Shown: positions 28,798-37,765, numbered from the stretch's first letter. The stretch: 64,000 nucleotides of DNA from F23-B02 sp963625685 (GCA_963625685.1 CAVFTR010000005.1:55238-119237), one strand, 5' to 3'. The notes: generated by a model from the sequence alone, not told the origin. Numbers and translations: made by a program.

Positions 28798-29148
28798 TCG
28801 GGCGCTCCGGACGGAAAAAGCATCGTATTCTGCGTAAAAAAGCTTGCAATCTCAAGCTGTTTGCAGTAAAATAGTATGATGCCGATTTTGCGGAAAACGA
28901 AGTTGAGATACACCGAGAAGCTCGGTGTATCTCTTCGGCGGTTTTTCAAATATTGCCTCAAAAGCCTCTTTTGAGGCGGCTTACCCCCGCAGTTTGCGCG
29001 CGAGACCCCGGACCCCCGATCAAGGCCCGGCCGTCGGGCGCAAACTTGAGCTGACGAAAGGCCGCAGCTAATCATGTATTAGTGCGGAACCTCGCGGCCA
29101 TGACCGAGGGAGTCATCCCCGGTAACTTCTAAAAAAGGAGAAAAGATT
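28798..29148 (+). promoter_or_regulatory. 351-nt structured non-coding region before rpsH
   Basis: No gene. Holds an internal promoter (28844-28872), a perfect 13-bp hairpin GAGATACACCGAG / CTCGGTGTATCTC (28905-28933) followed by TTCGGCGGTTTTT, a second hairpin GCCTCAAAA / TTTTGAGGC (28955-28977), a long arm pair AGTTTGCGC / GCGCAAACT (28991-29046) enclosing GCCCG-type stems, and CCGCAnCTAAT / ATTAGTGCGG (29061-29086). The rpsH Shine-Dalgarno AAAAGGAG follows. It looks like a full regulatory leader inserted in the middle of the operon; S8 is the expected ligand by analogy, not shown. Confidence 0.65.
28844..28872 (+). promoter_or_regulatory. Internal sigma-A promoter upstream of rpsH
   Basis: TTGCAA, 17-nt spacer, TAAAAT. 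Would start a second transcript of the spc/alpha genes about 270 nt before rpsH. Confidence 0.6.
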
Positions 29149-29547
29149 ATGCAGATCACAGACCCCATTGCAGATATGCTGACCCGCATCCGCAACGCCG
29201 GTGTAGCGAAGCATGAAACTGTCGATGTCCCCGCGTCGAAGATGAAGAAGGCCATCGCCGAGATCCTTCTTGAGGAAGGCTACATCAAGAGCTTCCAGAT
29301 CATCGACGACGGCACGCAGGGCATCATCCGCATCACCCTCAAGTATCTCCCCGGCAAGGAGAAGGCCATCCAGGGTCTTCGCCGTGTCTCCAAGCCCGGC
29401 CTGCGCGTTTACGCAGGAGCAGACGAGCTGCCCAAGGTCCTCAAGGGCCTCGGTATCGCGATCGTATCCACTTCCAAGGGCGTCATGACCGACAAGGCTG
29501 CTCGCGCAGCTCACATCGGCGGCGAGGTCCTGGCATTCGTATGGTAA
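29149..29547 (+). CDS. rpsH: 30S ribosomal protein S8
   Basis: 132 residues; MQITDPIADMLTRIRNAG and the C-terminal STSKGVMTDKAARAAHIGGE. S8 is the autogenous repressor of the spc operon in enterobacteria, which is of interest because the 351-nt leader sits directly in front of it here. Confidence 0.98.
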   Translation: MQITDPIADMLTRIRNAGVAKHETVDVPASKMKKAIAEILLEEGYIKSFQIIDDGTQGIIRITLKYLPGKEKAIQGLRRVSKPGLRVYAGADELPKVLKGLGIAIVSTSKGVMTDKAARAAHIGGEVLAFVW

Positions 29548-29562
29548 GGAGGAAAGCTAACT

Positions 29563-30102
29563 ATGTCAAGAATCGGTAGAGCACCCATTACCATTCCCGC
29601 AGGAGTGGAAGTCAAGGTCGACGGTCAGCACGTTTCCGTCAAGGGCCCCAAGGGCGCGCTTGAGATGACCGCAGCACCCACTATGAAGGTCGAAGTCGAG
29701 GCAGGCGTCATTCATGTCACCCGTCCCAACGACGAAAAGATGAACAGATCTCTCCACGGTCTGACCCGTACCCTCGTCAACAACATGGTCGTCGGCGTAT
29801 CCGAGGGCTTCTCGAAGACTCTCGAGGTAAACGGCGTTGGTTACCGTGCGGCAAAGGAAGGCAAGAACCTGGTCCTGAACATCGGTTACTCGCATCAGGT
29901 CATCGTGCCCGAGACCGAGGACATCCAGATCGAGGTCCCCAACCCCAACCAGATCATCATCAAGGGTATCGACAAGCAGAAGGTCGGCCAGTTTGCAGCA
30001 GAAGTTCGTGGCAAGCGTCCTCCCGAGCCGTACAAGGGCAAGGGCATCAAGTATGACTACGAAGTTATCCGCCGCAAAGAAGGCAAGACCGGCGCTAAGT
30101 AA
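29563..30102 (+). CDS. rplF: 50S ribosomal protein L6
   Basis: 179 residues; SRIGRAPITIPAGVEVKV and the conserved ending RGKRPPEPYKGKGIKYDYE. Near the GTPase-associated region of the large subunit. Complete. Confidence 0.98.
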   Translation: MSRIGRAPITIPAGVEVKVDGQHVSVKGPKGALEMTAAPTMKVEVEAGVIHVTRPNDEKMNRSLHGLTRTLVNNMVVGVSEGFSKTLEVNGVGYRAAKEGKNLVLNIGYSHQVIVPETEDIQIEVPNPNQIIIKGIDKQKVGQFAAEVRGKRPPEPYKGKGIKYDYEVIRRKEGKTGAK

Positions 30103-30118
30103 TAGGAGGTGTGCCTGA

Positions 30119-30478
30119 ATGATTAAAAGACCTGATACAAGAGCGCAGCGCATCAAGCGCCACGCAAGAGTACGCGGCAAGATCTCCGGCACCGCCGAAA
30201 GACCCCGCCTGAGCGTATTCCGCAGCGAAAACAACATTTATGCCCAGATCATCGACGACGTGGCCGGCAGCACCCTCGTTTCCGCCTCCACCGTTGAAAA
30301 GGGCTTTGAAGGCAACGGCGGCAATATCGAGGCCGCTAAGAAGATCGGCGCGACCGTCGCCGAGCGCGCACTGGCAAAGGGAATAGAGAACGTCGTGTTC
30401 GACCGCGGCGGCTATATCTTCCACGGCCGTGTGGCAGCACTTGCAGAGGGCGCCCGCGAGGGCGGCCTGAAGTTCTAA
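30119..30478 (+). CDS. rplR: 50S ribosomal protein L18
   Basis: 119 residues; 5S rRNA-binding, with TAERPRLSVFRSENNIYAQI and FDRGGYIFHGRVAALAEGAR. Partner of L5 on 5S rRNA. Confidence 0.98.
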   Translation: MIKRPDTRAQRIKRHARVRGKISGTAERPRLSVFRSENNIYAQIIDDVAGSTLVSASTVEKGFEGNGGNIEAAKKIGATVAERALAKGIENVVFDRGGYIFHGRVAALAEGAREGGLKF

Positions 30479-30497
30479 GGGGAGGAGGAAAACTATT

Positions 30498-31022
30498 ATG
30501 GCATACAATAATGACAGAAGAGATCGCCGCAGAGACGAGGAAGCATCCGAGTTCGTTGAAAAGGTAGTTTCCCTCAACCGCGTCAGCAAGACCGTCAAGG
30601 GCGGCCGCGTTATGAAGTTCTCCGCGCTTTGCGTCGTGGGCGACGGCAAGGGCCGCGTAGGCTACGGCCTGGGCAAGGCAAACGAGGTCTCCGAGGCCAT
30701 CCGCAAGGGACTCGAGGACGCCAAGAAGAACATCGTCACCGTCACCCTCCAGGGCACGACCATTCCTCACGAGATCATCGGCGCCTTCGGCGCGGGCCGC
30801 GTCCTGCTCAAGCCCGCGGCACCCGGTACCGGCGTTATCGCCGGCGGCGCTGTCCGTGCGGTCGTTGAGGCGGCCGGCATCAAGGACATCCGTACCAAGT
30901 GCCTGCGCACCAACAACCCCGCGAACGTCGTTGCAGCAACCATGCAGGGCCTCATGTCTCTGCGCGACGCAGCTCAGGTGGCTGCCGTCCGCGGCAAGAG
31001 CCCTGAAGAAGTTCAGGCTTAA
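30498..31022 (+). CDS. rpsE: 30S ribosomal protein S5
   Basis: 174 residues; double-stranded RNA-binding N-domain with VVSLNRVSKTVKGGRVMKFS and GVIAGGAVRAVVEAAGIKDI. A short acidic/basic N-terminal extension (NNDRRDRRRDEEASE) precedes it. Confidence 0.98.
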   Translation: MAYNNDRRDRRRDEEASEFVEKVVSLNRVSKTVKGGRVMKFSALCVVGDGKGRVGYGLGKANEVSEAIRKGLEDAKKNIVTVTLQGTTIPHEIIGAFGAGRVLLKPAAPGTGVIAGGAVRAVVEAAGIKDIRTKCLRTNNPANVVAATMQGLMSLRDAAQVAAVRGKSPEEVQA

Positions 31023-31034
31023 GGAGGACGCAAA

Positions 31035-31214
31035 ATGGCTAATCTTAGAATTAAGCTCGTCAAGAGCCTGAACGGTCGTCTCGATAAGCACATTGCGACC
31101 GCGAACTCCCTCGGACTGCACAAGCTCGGCAACGAGACCGTCCAGCCCGACAACCCCCAGACCAGGGGCAAGATCGCCAAGATCGGCTATCTCCTCCAGG
31201 TAACTGAAGAATAA
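31035..31214 (+). CDS. rpmD: 50S ribosomal protein L30
   Basis: 59 residues: MANLRIKLVKSLNGRLDKHI..., ending KIGYLLQVTEE. AAGGAGG precedes the ATG and the gene fits between rpsE (12-nt gap) and rplO (15-nt gap), its conserved position. Confidence 0.96.
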   Translation: MANLRIKLVKSLNGRLDKHIATANSLGLHKLGNETVQPDNPQTRGKIAKIGYLLQVTEE

Positions 31215-31229
31215 GGAGGAAAAGGCATA

Positions 31230-31670
31230 ATGTATATTCATGAACTTTCTCCCGTGGCCGGCTCCACCCACGTCGACAAGCGCAAGGGCAGAGGCCACGC
31301 CACCGGCAACGGCAAGACCGCGGGCCGCGGCCACAAGGGCCAGAAGGCGCGCTCCGGCGGCGGTGTCCGCATCGGCTTTGAAGGCGGCCAGATGCCTCTG
31401 GCGCGCCGCATCCCGAAGAGAGGCTTCAACAACATCTTTGCCAAGCCCCTCGAGGCGATCAACGTCTCCGAGCTCGACAGATTTGAAGACGGCGCAGTCG
31501 TCGACGCGAAGGCTCTTTTAGACGCGGGCGTGCTCTCCAAGTGCCGCTACGGCGTCAAGATCCTCGGCAACGGCGAGATAAGCAAGAAACTTACCGTTAA
31601 GGCTTCCGCTTTTTCTGAAACCGCAAAAGAAAAAATTGAGGCGGCAGGCGGAAAGGCCGAGGTGATCTAA
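31230..31670 (+). CDS. rplO: 50S ribosomal protein L15
   Basis: 146 residues; N-terminal Gly/Lys/Arg-rich region KGRGHATGNGKTAGRGHKGQ and FEGGQMPLARRIPKRGFNN. Its stop codon abuts the GTG start of secY, so the two are translationally coupled. Confidence 0.98.
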   Translation: MYIHELSPVAGSTHVDKRKGRGHATGNGKTAGRGHKGQKARSGGGVRIGFEGGQMPLARRIPKRGFNNIFAKPLEAINVSELDRFEDGAVVDAKALLDAGVLSKCRYGVKILGNGEISKKLTVKASAFSETAKEKIEAAGGKAEVI

Positions 31671-32945
31671 GTGCTGCAGACAATGCGTAACGCATGGAAG
31701 ATCGAGGACCTGCGTCATAAGATACTCTTCACGCTCGTCATCATCCTCCTTTACCGACTCGGTAATGCCGTTCCCGTTCCTTACGTAAACATCGACGCCC
31801 TCAATACGTATTTCTCGCAGATGCAGAATACGGTTCTCGGCCTGCTTAACGTCATGAGCGGCGGCGCGTTCTCCAACGCAACCATCTTTGCACTGTCCAT
31901 CCAGCCCTACATCAACGCCTCCATCATCATCCAGCTCCTGTGCATCGCCATCCCCGCGCTCGAGCGTATGAGCAAGGAGGAGGGCGAGGAAGGCAAGAAG
32001 AAGATCGCCTCCATCACCCGCTACACCACCGTGGCCATCGGCCTTATCCAGGGCTTTGCTTACTACTACATGATCATGAAGTCCGGCTTCCTCACCACCG
32101 ACGGCGAGGGCGTCTGGGCCGCGATCGTCATCATCCTGACCTTCACCTCGGGCTCGGCTCTTATCATGTGGCTCGGCGAGCAGATCACGGAGTTCGGCAT
32201 CGGCAACGGTATTTCCATCATCCTGTTCGCAAGCATCGTTTCCCGCTTCCCGACCTCCCTGTATCAGATGATCACCAACACCATAAACGGCACCGTCGCA
32301 TGGTGGATAAACGTCCTCCTGCTCATCGGCGCGCTTGCGATGATAGTCCTGATCGTCCTGATAAACGACTCCGAGCGCCGCATCCCCGTCCAGTACGCAA
32401 AGCGCGTCGTCGGACGCAAGATGTACGGCGGCCAGAGCACCCACCTTCCCATGAAGGTCAACATGTCCGGCGTTCTGCCCATCATCTTCGCTCAGTCGAT
32501 AGCGACCCTGCCCGCGACCATCGCGGCGTTCACCGGCCACTCCGACAGCGCATGGGCAAGCACCACGAGCATCCCCTATGCGATAATCTACTTCCTGCTG
32601 ATCATCTTCTTTGCGTACTTCTACTCCACCATCCAGTTCAACCCCGTGGAGGTCGCGAACAATCTCAAGAAGAACGGCGGCTACATCCCCGGCTTCCGCC
32701 CGGGCAAGCCGACCAGCGAGTTCATCAAGAAGGTGCTCAACAAGATCACACTGTTCGGCGCGATCTATCTGGGCATTATCGCAATAGTTCCCATCCTCAT
32801 CAGCCACTTCAGCACATCCGCTTCCCTGAGCGGCATCTCCCTGGGCGGCACCTCGATAATCATCGTTGTCGGTGTTGCGCTTGAGACCGTCCGCGCACTC
32901 GAGGCACAGATGCTGATGCGCAACTACAAGGGCTTCCTTAGCTAA
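31671..32945 (+). CDS. secY: Preprotein translocase subunit SecY
   Basis: Channel subunit of the Sec translocon; 424 residues with ten membrane helices. GTG start at 31671 gives MLQTMRNAWKIEDLRHKILF, which matches the family N-terminus better than the ATG at 31683. Plug-helix region SGGAFSNATIFALSIQPYIN and the SecA-binding loop HLPMKVNMSGVLPIIFAQS are intact. It works with SecA (15672-18443). Confidence 0.98.
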   Translation: MLQTMRNAWKIEDLRHKILFTLVIILLYRLGNAVPVPYVNIDALNTYFSQMQNTVLGLLNVMSGGAFSNATIFALSIQPYINASIIIQLLCIAIPALERMSKEEGEEGKKKIASITRYTTVAIGLIQGFAYYYMIMKSGFLTTDGEGVWAAIVIILTFTSGSALIMWLGEQITEFGIGNGISIILFASIVSRFPTSLYQMITNTINGTVAWWINVLLLIGALAMIVLIVLINDSERRIPVQYAKRVVGRKMYGGQSTHLPMKVNMSGVLPIIFAQSIATLPATIAAFTGHSDSAWASTTSIPYAIIYFLLIIFFAYFYSTIQFNPVEVANNLKKNGGYIPGFRPGKPTSEFIKKVLNKITLFGAIYLGIIAIVPILISHFSTSASLSGISLGGTSIIIVVGVALETVRALEAQMLMRNYKGFLS

Positions 32946-32961
32946 GAAGAGGTGCAGTGAT

Positions 32962-33594
32962 ATGAAGCTTATACTTTTAGGCGCCCCCGGCGCAGGCAAG
33001 GGTACTCAGGCAGAGATACTCAGCCGTATGCTCTCCATACCCACCATTTCGACCGGCAACATCCTTCGTGCGGCCATGAAAAACGGCACGCCCGTCGGCC
33101 TGCAGGCTAAGGCATATGTGGAAAGCGGCAAGCTCGTCCCCGACGACGTCATCATCGGCATCGTAAACGAGCGCCTGGCCGAGCCCGACTGCAAAAACGG
33201 CTATATCCTCGACGGTATGCCCAGGACCATCCCTCAGGCCGAAGCGCTTGAGCAGGCGGGCATCGATATCGACTGTGCGCTGTCTATCGAGATAGCGGAC
33301 GAGACGATAATCGAGCGCATGTCCGGCCGCAGGACCTGCAAGGATTGCAGCCAGACCTTCCACATCGTGTCCAATCCTCCCAAGGCTGAGGGCAAGTGCG
33401 ACTTCTGCGGCGGCGAGCTGACCATCCGCAAGGACGACGCTCCCGAGACCGTCAAGGCGCGCCTTGCCACCTACCATAAGGAGACCGAGCCCCTTAAGGC
33501 TTTCTATGAGAGCCGCGGCAAGCTCAAGAGCGTTGACAACCAGCCGACCATAGAGGCTACGACTGAGGTTATCAAGGCTGCATTGGGAATCTGA
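32962..33594 (+). CDS. adk: Adenylate kinase
   Basis: Interconverts ATP + AMP and 2 ADP. 210 residues; P-loop GAPGAGKGTQ at residues 7-16, DGMPRT-type AMP-binding motif, and a zinc-bearing LID with four Cys (CKDC and CDFC). Zinc LIDs are usual in Gram-positives. map starts 3 nt downstream. Confidence 0.97.
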   Translation: MKLILLGAPGAGKGTQAEILSRMLSIPTISTGNILRAAMKNGTPVGLQAKAYVESGKLVPDDVIIGIVNERLAEPDCKNGYILDGMPRTIPQAEALEQAGIDIDCALSIEIADETIIERMSGRRTCKDCSQTFHIVSNPPKAEGKCDFCGGELTIRKDDAPETVKARLATYHKETEPLKAFYESRGKLKSVDNQPTIEATTEVIKAALGI

Positions 33595-33597
33595 GCT

Positions 33598-34374
33598 ATG
33601 TCGAGAGATCCAATCATAATCAAGACTGCTCACGAGATCGAGATCATGCGCAAGGCGGGAGCTATCACCGCCGGCGCACGATCGGTCGCCCGAGCCGCAA
33701 TAGCCGACGGTCTGACCACCAGGCAGATCGACCGAGAGGTCAACGACTTTATCATAAAGTCGCGGGCCATCCCGACCTTCAAGGGCTACGGCGGCTTTCC
33801 GGCAAGCACCTGCCTGTCGGTAAACGAGGAGGTCATCCACGGCATCCCCGGAAAGCGCGTCATACGCAGAGGAGATATCGTCTCCGTCGACGTTGGCGCG
33901 ACCTTCGGCGGCTTCGTGGGAGACTGCGCGGGGACCTATCCCTGCGGCGAGATCTCCGAGCAGGCGAAAAAGCTCATTGAAGTCACGCGCCGGAGCTTTT
34001 ATGAGGGACTGAAGTTTGCGAGAGCCGGATACCGCATCGACGATATAGGCTCAGCTATACAGGAATATGCCGAGTCGCACGGCTTCGGCGTTGTGCGCGA
34101 TTATGTCGGACACGGCGTCGGCCGCAATATGCACGAGGCTCCCGAGGTCCCGAATTACAGCATCAAGGGCAAACGGGCAAACCCCCGTCTCGTCGCGGGC
34201 ATGACGATAGCCATAGAGCCGATGATAACGGCCGGAGGCTACGGCGTTCATGTTCTGGATAACGACTGGACGGTCGTGACCAATGACGGAAGTCTTGCCG
34301 CCCATTATGAAAACACGATCCTCATAACAGACGGCGAGGCAGAAATACTCACTATGGCAGAGAACATTGACTGA
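33598..34374 (+). CDS. map: Methionine aminopeptidase, type I
   Basis: Removes the initiator Met from nascent proteins. 258 residues; substrate His in NEEVIHGIP, metal ligands Asp in SVDVGATFGG and FVGDCAGT, His in GHGVGRNMHE, and Glu in IEPM plus a C-terminal Glu. Conserved adk-map-infA order. No KOW-domain gene sits between map and infA, unlike in many Clostridia. Confidence 0.97.
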   Translation: MSRDPIIIKTAHEIEIMRKAGAITAGARSVARAAIADGLTTRQIDREVNDFIIKSRAIPTFKGYGGFPASTCLSVNEEVIHGIPGKRVIRRGDIVSVDVGATFGGFVGDCAGTYPCGEISEQAKKLIEVTRRSFYEGLKFARAGYRIDDIGSAIQEYAESHGFGVVRDYVGHGVGRNMHEAPEVPNYSIKGKRANPRLVAGMTIAIEPMITAGGYGVHVLDNDWTVVTNDGSLAAHYENTILITDGEAEILTMAENID

Positions 34375-34407
34375 CATTTCGTCAAACCGACCAGGAGGAA
34401 AATTATT

Positions 34408-34626
34408 TTGGCAAAAGACGACGTAATCGAACTCGAGGGCACGGTAGTCGAGTCCCTGCCCAACACCATGTTTCTGGTCGATATCGGCCAGGGTCACACG
34501 ATCCTCGCCCATATCTCCGGTAAGCTCAGAATGAACTTTATCAGGATCCTCCCCGGCGATAAGGTCACGGTGCAGATGTCTCCGTACGATCTGACCCGCG
34601 GACGCATCACCTGGAGAAGTAAGTAG
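34408..34626 (+). CDS. infA: Translation initiation factor IF-1
   Basis: 72 residues; S1/OB-fold with AKDDVIELEGTVVESLPN and ILPGDKVTVQMSPYDLTRGR. TTG start at 34408 with CAGGAGGAAA about 8 nt upstream; no ATG option is in frame nearby. Rare start codon may hold expression down. Confidence 0.97.
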   Translation: MAKDDVIELEGTVVESLPNTMFLVDIGQGHTILAHISGKLRMNFIRILPGDKVTVQMSPYDLTRGRITWRSK

Positions 34627-34638
34627 GAGGTAAAACAA

Positions 34639-34752
34639 ATGAAAGTAAGACCTTCCGTGAAGCCTATGTGCGAAAAGTGCAAGATCATAAAGCGCAAGGG
34701 CAAAGTCATGGTAATTTGCGAAAACCCCAAGCATAAGCAGAGACAGGGCTGA
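34639..34752 (+). CDS. rpmJ: 50S ribosomal protein L36 (zinc form)
   Basis: 37 residues: MKVRPSVKPMCEKCKIIKRK..., ending KHKQRQG. Carries the CxxC...C...H zinc site of the C+ form. TAGGAGG precedes it. Confidence 0.97.
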   Translation: MKVRPSVKPMCEKCKIIKRKGKVMVICENPKHKQRQG

Positions 34753-34876
34753 TAATTACCCCAGCTCGTCCGACAAAAGTTAGATCCCGCATGGACCGCA
34801 AGGCTCCCTCCGGCGGGAATAAGCCAAGCGGATCCGTCAAATGCGGAATAAAAATCGAAAGGAATGATCGATCAAT
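34753..34876 (+). promoter_or_regulatory. 124-nt leader before rpsM (alpha operon)
   Basis: No gene. TCCCGC (about 34785) can pair with GCGGGA (about 34815), giving a hairpin with inner GGACCGC/GG-type pairs. In enterobacteria S4 represses the alpha operon by binding just here; the sequence shows structure potential only. Confidence 0.4.
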
Positions 34877-35245
34877 ATGGCACGTATAGCCGGCGTTGAC
34901 CTGCCCAAGGACAAGAGAATTGAGATAGGACTCACTTATGTCTACGGTATCGGCAGAACCAGCGCGAACAAAATACTGGCAATGACCGGTATAAACCCCG
35001 ACACCCGCGTAAAGGACCTCACCGAAGAGGAAGAAGCGAAGCTGCGTGAGTGCATTGACCACAACTTCATCGTTGAAGGCGACCTTCGCCGCAGCGTGGC
35101 GCTCGATATAAAGCGCCTGACCGAGATCGGCTGCTACCGCGGCCTGCGTCATCGCCGCGGCCTGCCCGTTCGCGGACAGCGCAGCAAGACCAATGCCCGT
35201 ACCCGCAAGGGTCCGAAACGCACCATCGCAAATAAGAAGAAGTAA
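34877..35245 (+). CDS. rpsM: 30S ribosomal protein S13
   Basis: 122 residues; ARIAGVDLPKDKRIEIGLTY and RGLRHRRGLPVRGQRSKTNA. Contacts tRNA and 23S bridge B1 from the 30S head. Confidence 0.98.
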   Translation: MARIAGVDLPKDKRIEIGLTYVYGIGRTSANKILAMTGINPDTRVKDLTEEEEAKLRECIDHNFIVEGDLRRSVALDIKRLTEIGCYRGLRHRRGLPVRGQRSKTNARTRKGPKRTIANKKK

Positions 35246-35260
35246 GGAGGGATATGAATT

Positions 35261-35659
35261 ATGGCAGCAAATGCAAAGAAAAAAGTCAGAACACGCCGCA
35301 GAGAGCGTAAGAACATTGAAAAGGGCCAGGTTCATATCAGCTCTTCCTTCAATAACACCATGGTAACCATCACCGACACCCAGGGCAACGCGCTTTCCTG
35401 GGCATCTGCCGGCGGCATGGGCTTCCGTGGCAGCAGAAAGTCTACCCCCTTCGCCGCTCAGACCGCAGCCGAGACTGCCGCAAAGGCAGCCATGGAGCAT
35501 GGTCTGAAGACCGTCGAAGTGTTCGTCAAGGGCCCCGGCTCGGGCAGAGAAGCGGCTATCCGCGCTCTGCAGACCGCAGGTCTTGAAGTTACGATGATCA
35601 AGGACGTTACCCCCATTCCCCACAATGGCTGCCGTCCTCCGAAGCGTCGTCGTGTCTAA
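35261..35659 (+). CDS. rpsK: 30S ribosomal protein S11
   Basis: 132 residues; FNNTMVTITDTQGNALSWAS and the C-terminal PIPHNGCRPPKRRRV. Platform protein, conserved position between rpsM and rpsD. Confidence 0.98.
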   Translation: MAANAKKKVRTRRRERKNIEKGQVHISSSFNNTMVTITDTQGNALSWASAGGMGFRGSRKSTPFAAQTAAETAAKAAMEHGLKTVEVFVKGPGSGREAAIRALQTAGLEVTMIKDVTPIPHNGCRPPKRRRV

Positions 35660-35678
35660 TTGAAGGAGGGAAAGACAA

Positions 35679-36302
35679 ATGGCAAGATATACTGAAGCAG
35701 TCTGCCGCCTGTGCCGCAGAGAGGGTCAGAAGCTCTTCCTTAAGGGCGACCGCTGCTACACAAAGTGCGCGCTTGAGAACAGATCCTATGCGCCCGGCCA
35801 GCACGGCCAGGGCCGCAGCAAGAGCTCCGAGTACGGTATGCAGCTTCGCGAGAAGCAGAAGGCAAAGAGATACTACGGCGTTCTTGAGAGTCAGTTCCGC
35901 AGCTATTATGAGATGGCAGAGCGCCGTCCCGGCAAGACCGGCGAGAACCTCCTGAGCATCCTCGAGTGCCGCCTGGACAACGTCGTGTACCGCCTCGGCT
36001 TTGCAATGAGCCGCGCCGAAGCACGTCAGATGGTCAGCCACGGCCACTTCACCGTTAACGGCCGCAAGGTCAATATCCCCAGCTATCAGGTAAAGCCCGG
36101 CATGGTGATAACTCTGAAAGAGAGCAGCCGCGGTCTTGAGAAGATCAAGGCCAATGTTGAGGCAAACAGCTCACGTCCCGCACCCAAGTGGCTTGAGTAC
36201 GACGCAAACAACATGATCGCAAAGGTCGTCGCAGTGCCCGCACGCGAAGACATCGACCTCCCCATCGAGGAGCGCCTCATCGTCGAGTTGTACTCCAAGT
36301 AA
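35679..36302 (+). CDS. rpsD: 30S ribosomal protein S4 (zinc form)
   Basis: 207 residues. The N-terminus has four Cys (CRLC at 9-12, Cys26 and Cys31), the zinc C+ form. The S4 RNA-binding domain follows (RLDNVVYRLGFAMSRAEARQ). Located in the alpha operon as in proteobacteria and many Clostridia, unlike B. subtilis, where it is separate. Confidence 0.98.
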   Translation: MARYTEAVCRLCRREGQKLFLKGDRCYTKCALENRSYAPGQHGQGRSKSSEYGMQLREKQKAKRYYGVLESQFRSYYEMAERRPGKTGENLLSILECRLDNVVYRLGFAMSRAEARQMVSHGHFTVNGRKVNIPSYQVKPGMVITLKESSRGLEKIKANVEANSSRPAPKWLEYDANNMIAKVVAVPAREDIDLPIEERLIVELYSK

Positions 36303-36384
36303 TACAGATACCCTCAATTGGTAAGCTGACAAAACTCAGGGCGCAGATTACGCGCCGAACTTAATAAGGAGGGTTATATTTAAT

Positions 36385-37335
36385 ATGATCGAAATAGAAA
36401 AGCCGCGTATAGAGTGCATTGAAACTCCGACAGACAGCTCCTATGGCAAGTACATCATAGAGCCGCTGGAGCGCGGCTACGGCACGACACTTGGTAACTC
36501 TCTGCGCAGGGTCTTATTGTCCTCTCTCCCCGGCACTGCCGCCACCTCGATCAAGATCGCCGGCGTGCAGCACGAGTTTTCGACCATCCCCGGCGTCAAG
36601 GAGGACGTGACGGAGATCGTTCTTAACGTCAAGAGCATCATCGCACGCCTCCACTCCGACGAGCCCAAGACCGTCTACATCGAGGCGGCAGGCGAGGGCG
36701 TCGTCACCGCCGGCGATATCAAGGCAGACGCCGAGGTCGAGATACTCAATCCGGAGCAGCCCATAGCCACCCTCGGACCTGACGGAGCGCTCTCCATGGA
36801 GCTTACCTTCGATCACGGCAGGGGCTATGTATCTGCGGACAAGAACAAAACGGCCCAAACCGCAATCGGGACCATCCCCGTTGATTCTATCTACACGCCC
36901 GTTCTGAAGGTCAACTACTCGGTCGAGAACACCCGCGTGGGCAACCAGACCGACTTTGACAAGCTGACGATAGAGGTGTGGACGGACAAGACCATCACCG
37001 CCCGCGACGCGGTGTCTCTCGGCGCAAAGATCCTCTGCGACCATTTCACACTGTTCACCGATCTTTCCGATGCAGTCGGCAGCCGTCCGACCGTCGTTGA
37101 AAAGACCGAGACGCAGCGTGATAAGGTCCTTGAGATGACCATCGAGGAGCTCGATCTGTCCGTTAGAAGCTTCAACTGCCTCAAACGAGCAAACATCAAC
37201 ACTGTTGAGGACCTCATCTCCAAGACTCAGGACGAGATGATCAAGGTCCGCAACCTCGGACGCAAGTCCCTCGAGGAGGTCGAGCACAAGCTCGCCATGA
37301 TGGGACTGTCTCTCGCGGACGAGGACAACAACTAA
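36385..37335 (+). CDS. rpoA: DNA-directed RNA polymerase alpha subunit
   Basis: 316 residues; N-terminal assembly domain (EPLERGYGTTLGNSLRRVLL) and C-terminal domain with the UP-element binding helix SFNCLKRANINTVEDL and VRNLGRKSLEEV. 82 nt separate it from rpsD, with a small GGCGC/GCGCC hairpin (36340-36356) and AAGGAGG. Confidence 0.98.
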   Translation: MIEIEKPRIECIETPTDSSYGKYIIEPLERGYGTTLGNSLRRVLLSSLPGTAATSIKIAGVQHEFSTIPGVKEDVTEIVLNVKSIIARLHSDEPKTVYIEAAGEGVVTAGDIKADAEVEILNPEQPIATLGPDGALSMELTFDHGRGYVSADKNKTAQTAIGTIPVDSIYTPVLKVNYSVENTRVGNQTDFDKLTIEVWTDKTITARDAVSLGAKILCDHFTLFTDLSDAVGSRPTVVEKTETQRDKVLEMTIEELDLSVRSFNCLKRANINTVEDLISKTQDEMIKVRNLGRKSLEEVEHKLAMMGLSLADEDNN

Positions 37336-37359
37336 CTCTAACAAGGAGGAAACACCGAA

Positions 37360-37701
37360 ATGCCCGGAACAAGAAAGCTCGGCAAGACGACCGATCAGCG
37401 TATGGCAATGCTCCGTCAGCAGGTCACCGATCTGCTCGATAAGGGCCGCATGGAGACTACCGTCACCCGCGCCAAAGAGATCGCTCCCATGGCCGAGAAA
37501 ATGATAAGCCTCGGCAAGAAAAAGGATCTGGCAGCATACCGCCAGGCGCTGGCCTTCATCACCCGTGAAGACGTCGCAAAGAAGACCTTTGACGAGCTGA
37601 GCGTTAAGTATGCCGACCGCAACGGCGGCTACACCCGCATCACCCGCATCGGACCCCGCCGCGGCGACGCAGCCGAGATGGCAGTCATCGAGCTGGTCTG
37701 A
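37360..37701 (+). CDS. rplQ: 50S ribosomal protein L17
   Basis: 113 residues; RKLGKTTDQRMAMLRQQVTD and GYTRITRIGPRRGDAAEMA. Last gene of the superoperon, followed by a terminator. The energizing ECF genes (ecfA/ecfT) that often follow rplQ in Firmicutes are not here, relevant to the orphan bioY. Confidence 0.97.
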   Translation: MPGTRKLGKTTDQRMAMLRQQVTDLLDKGRMETTVTRAKEIAPMAEKMISLGKKKDLAAYRQALAFITREDVAKKTFDELSVKYADRNGGYTRITRIGPRRGDAAEMAVIELV

Positions 37702-37719
37702 TCAGCATATAAACAAAGT

Positions 37720-37746
37720 AAAGCACCCCGTATAACGGGGTGCTTT
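37720..37746 (+). terminator. Intrinsic terminator of the ribosomal superoperon
   Basis: GCACCCCGT-ATA-ACGGGGTGC stem flanked by AAA and TTT. Confidence 0.85.
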
Positions 37747-37765
37747 CAGCATTAGAGGAAGCACT

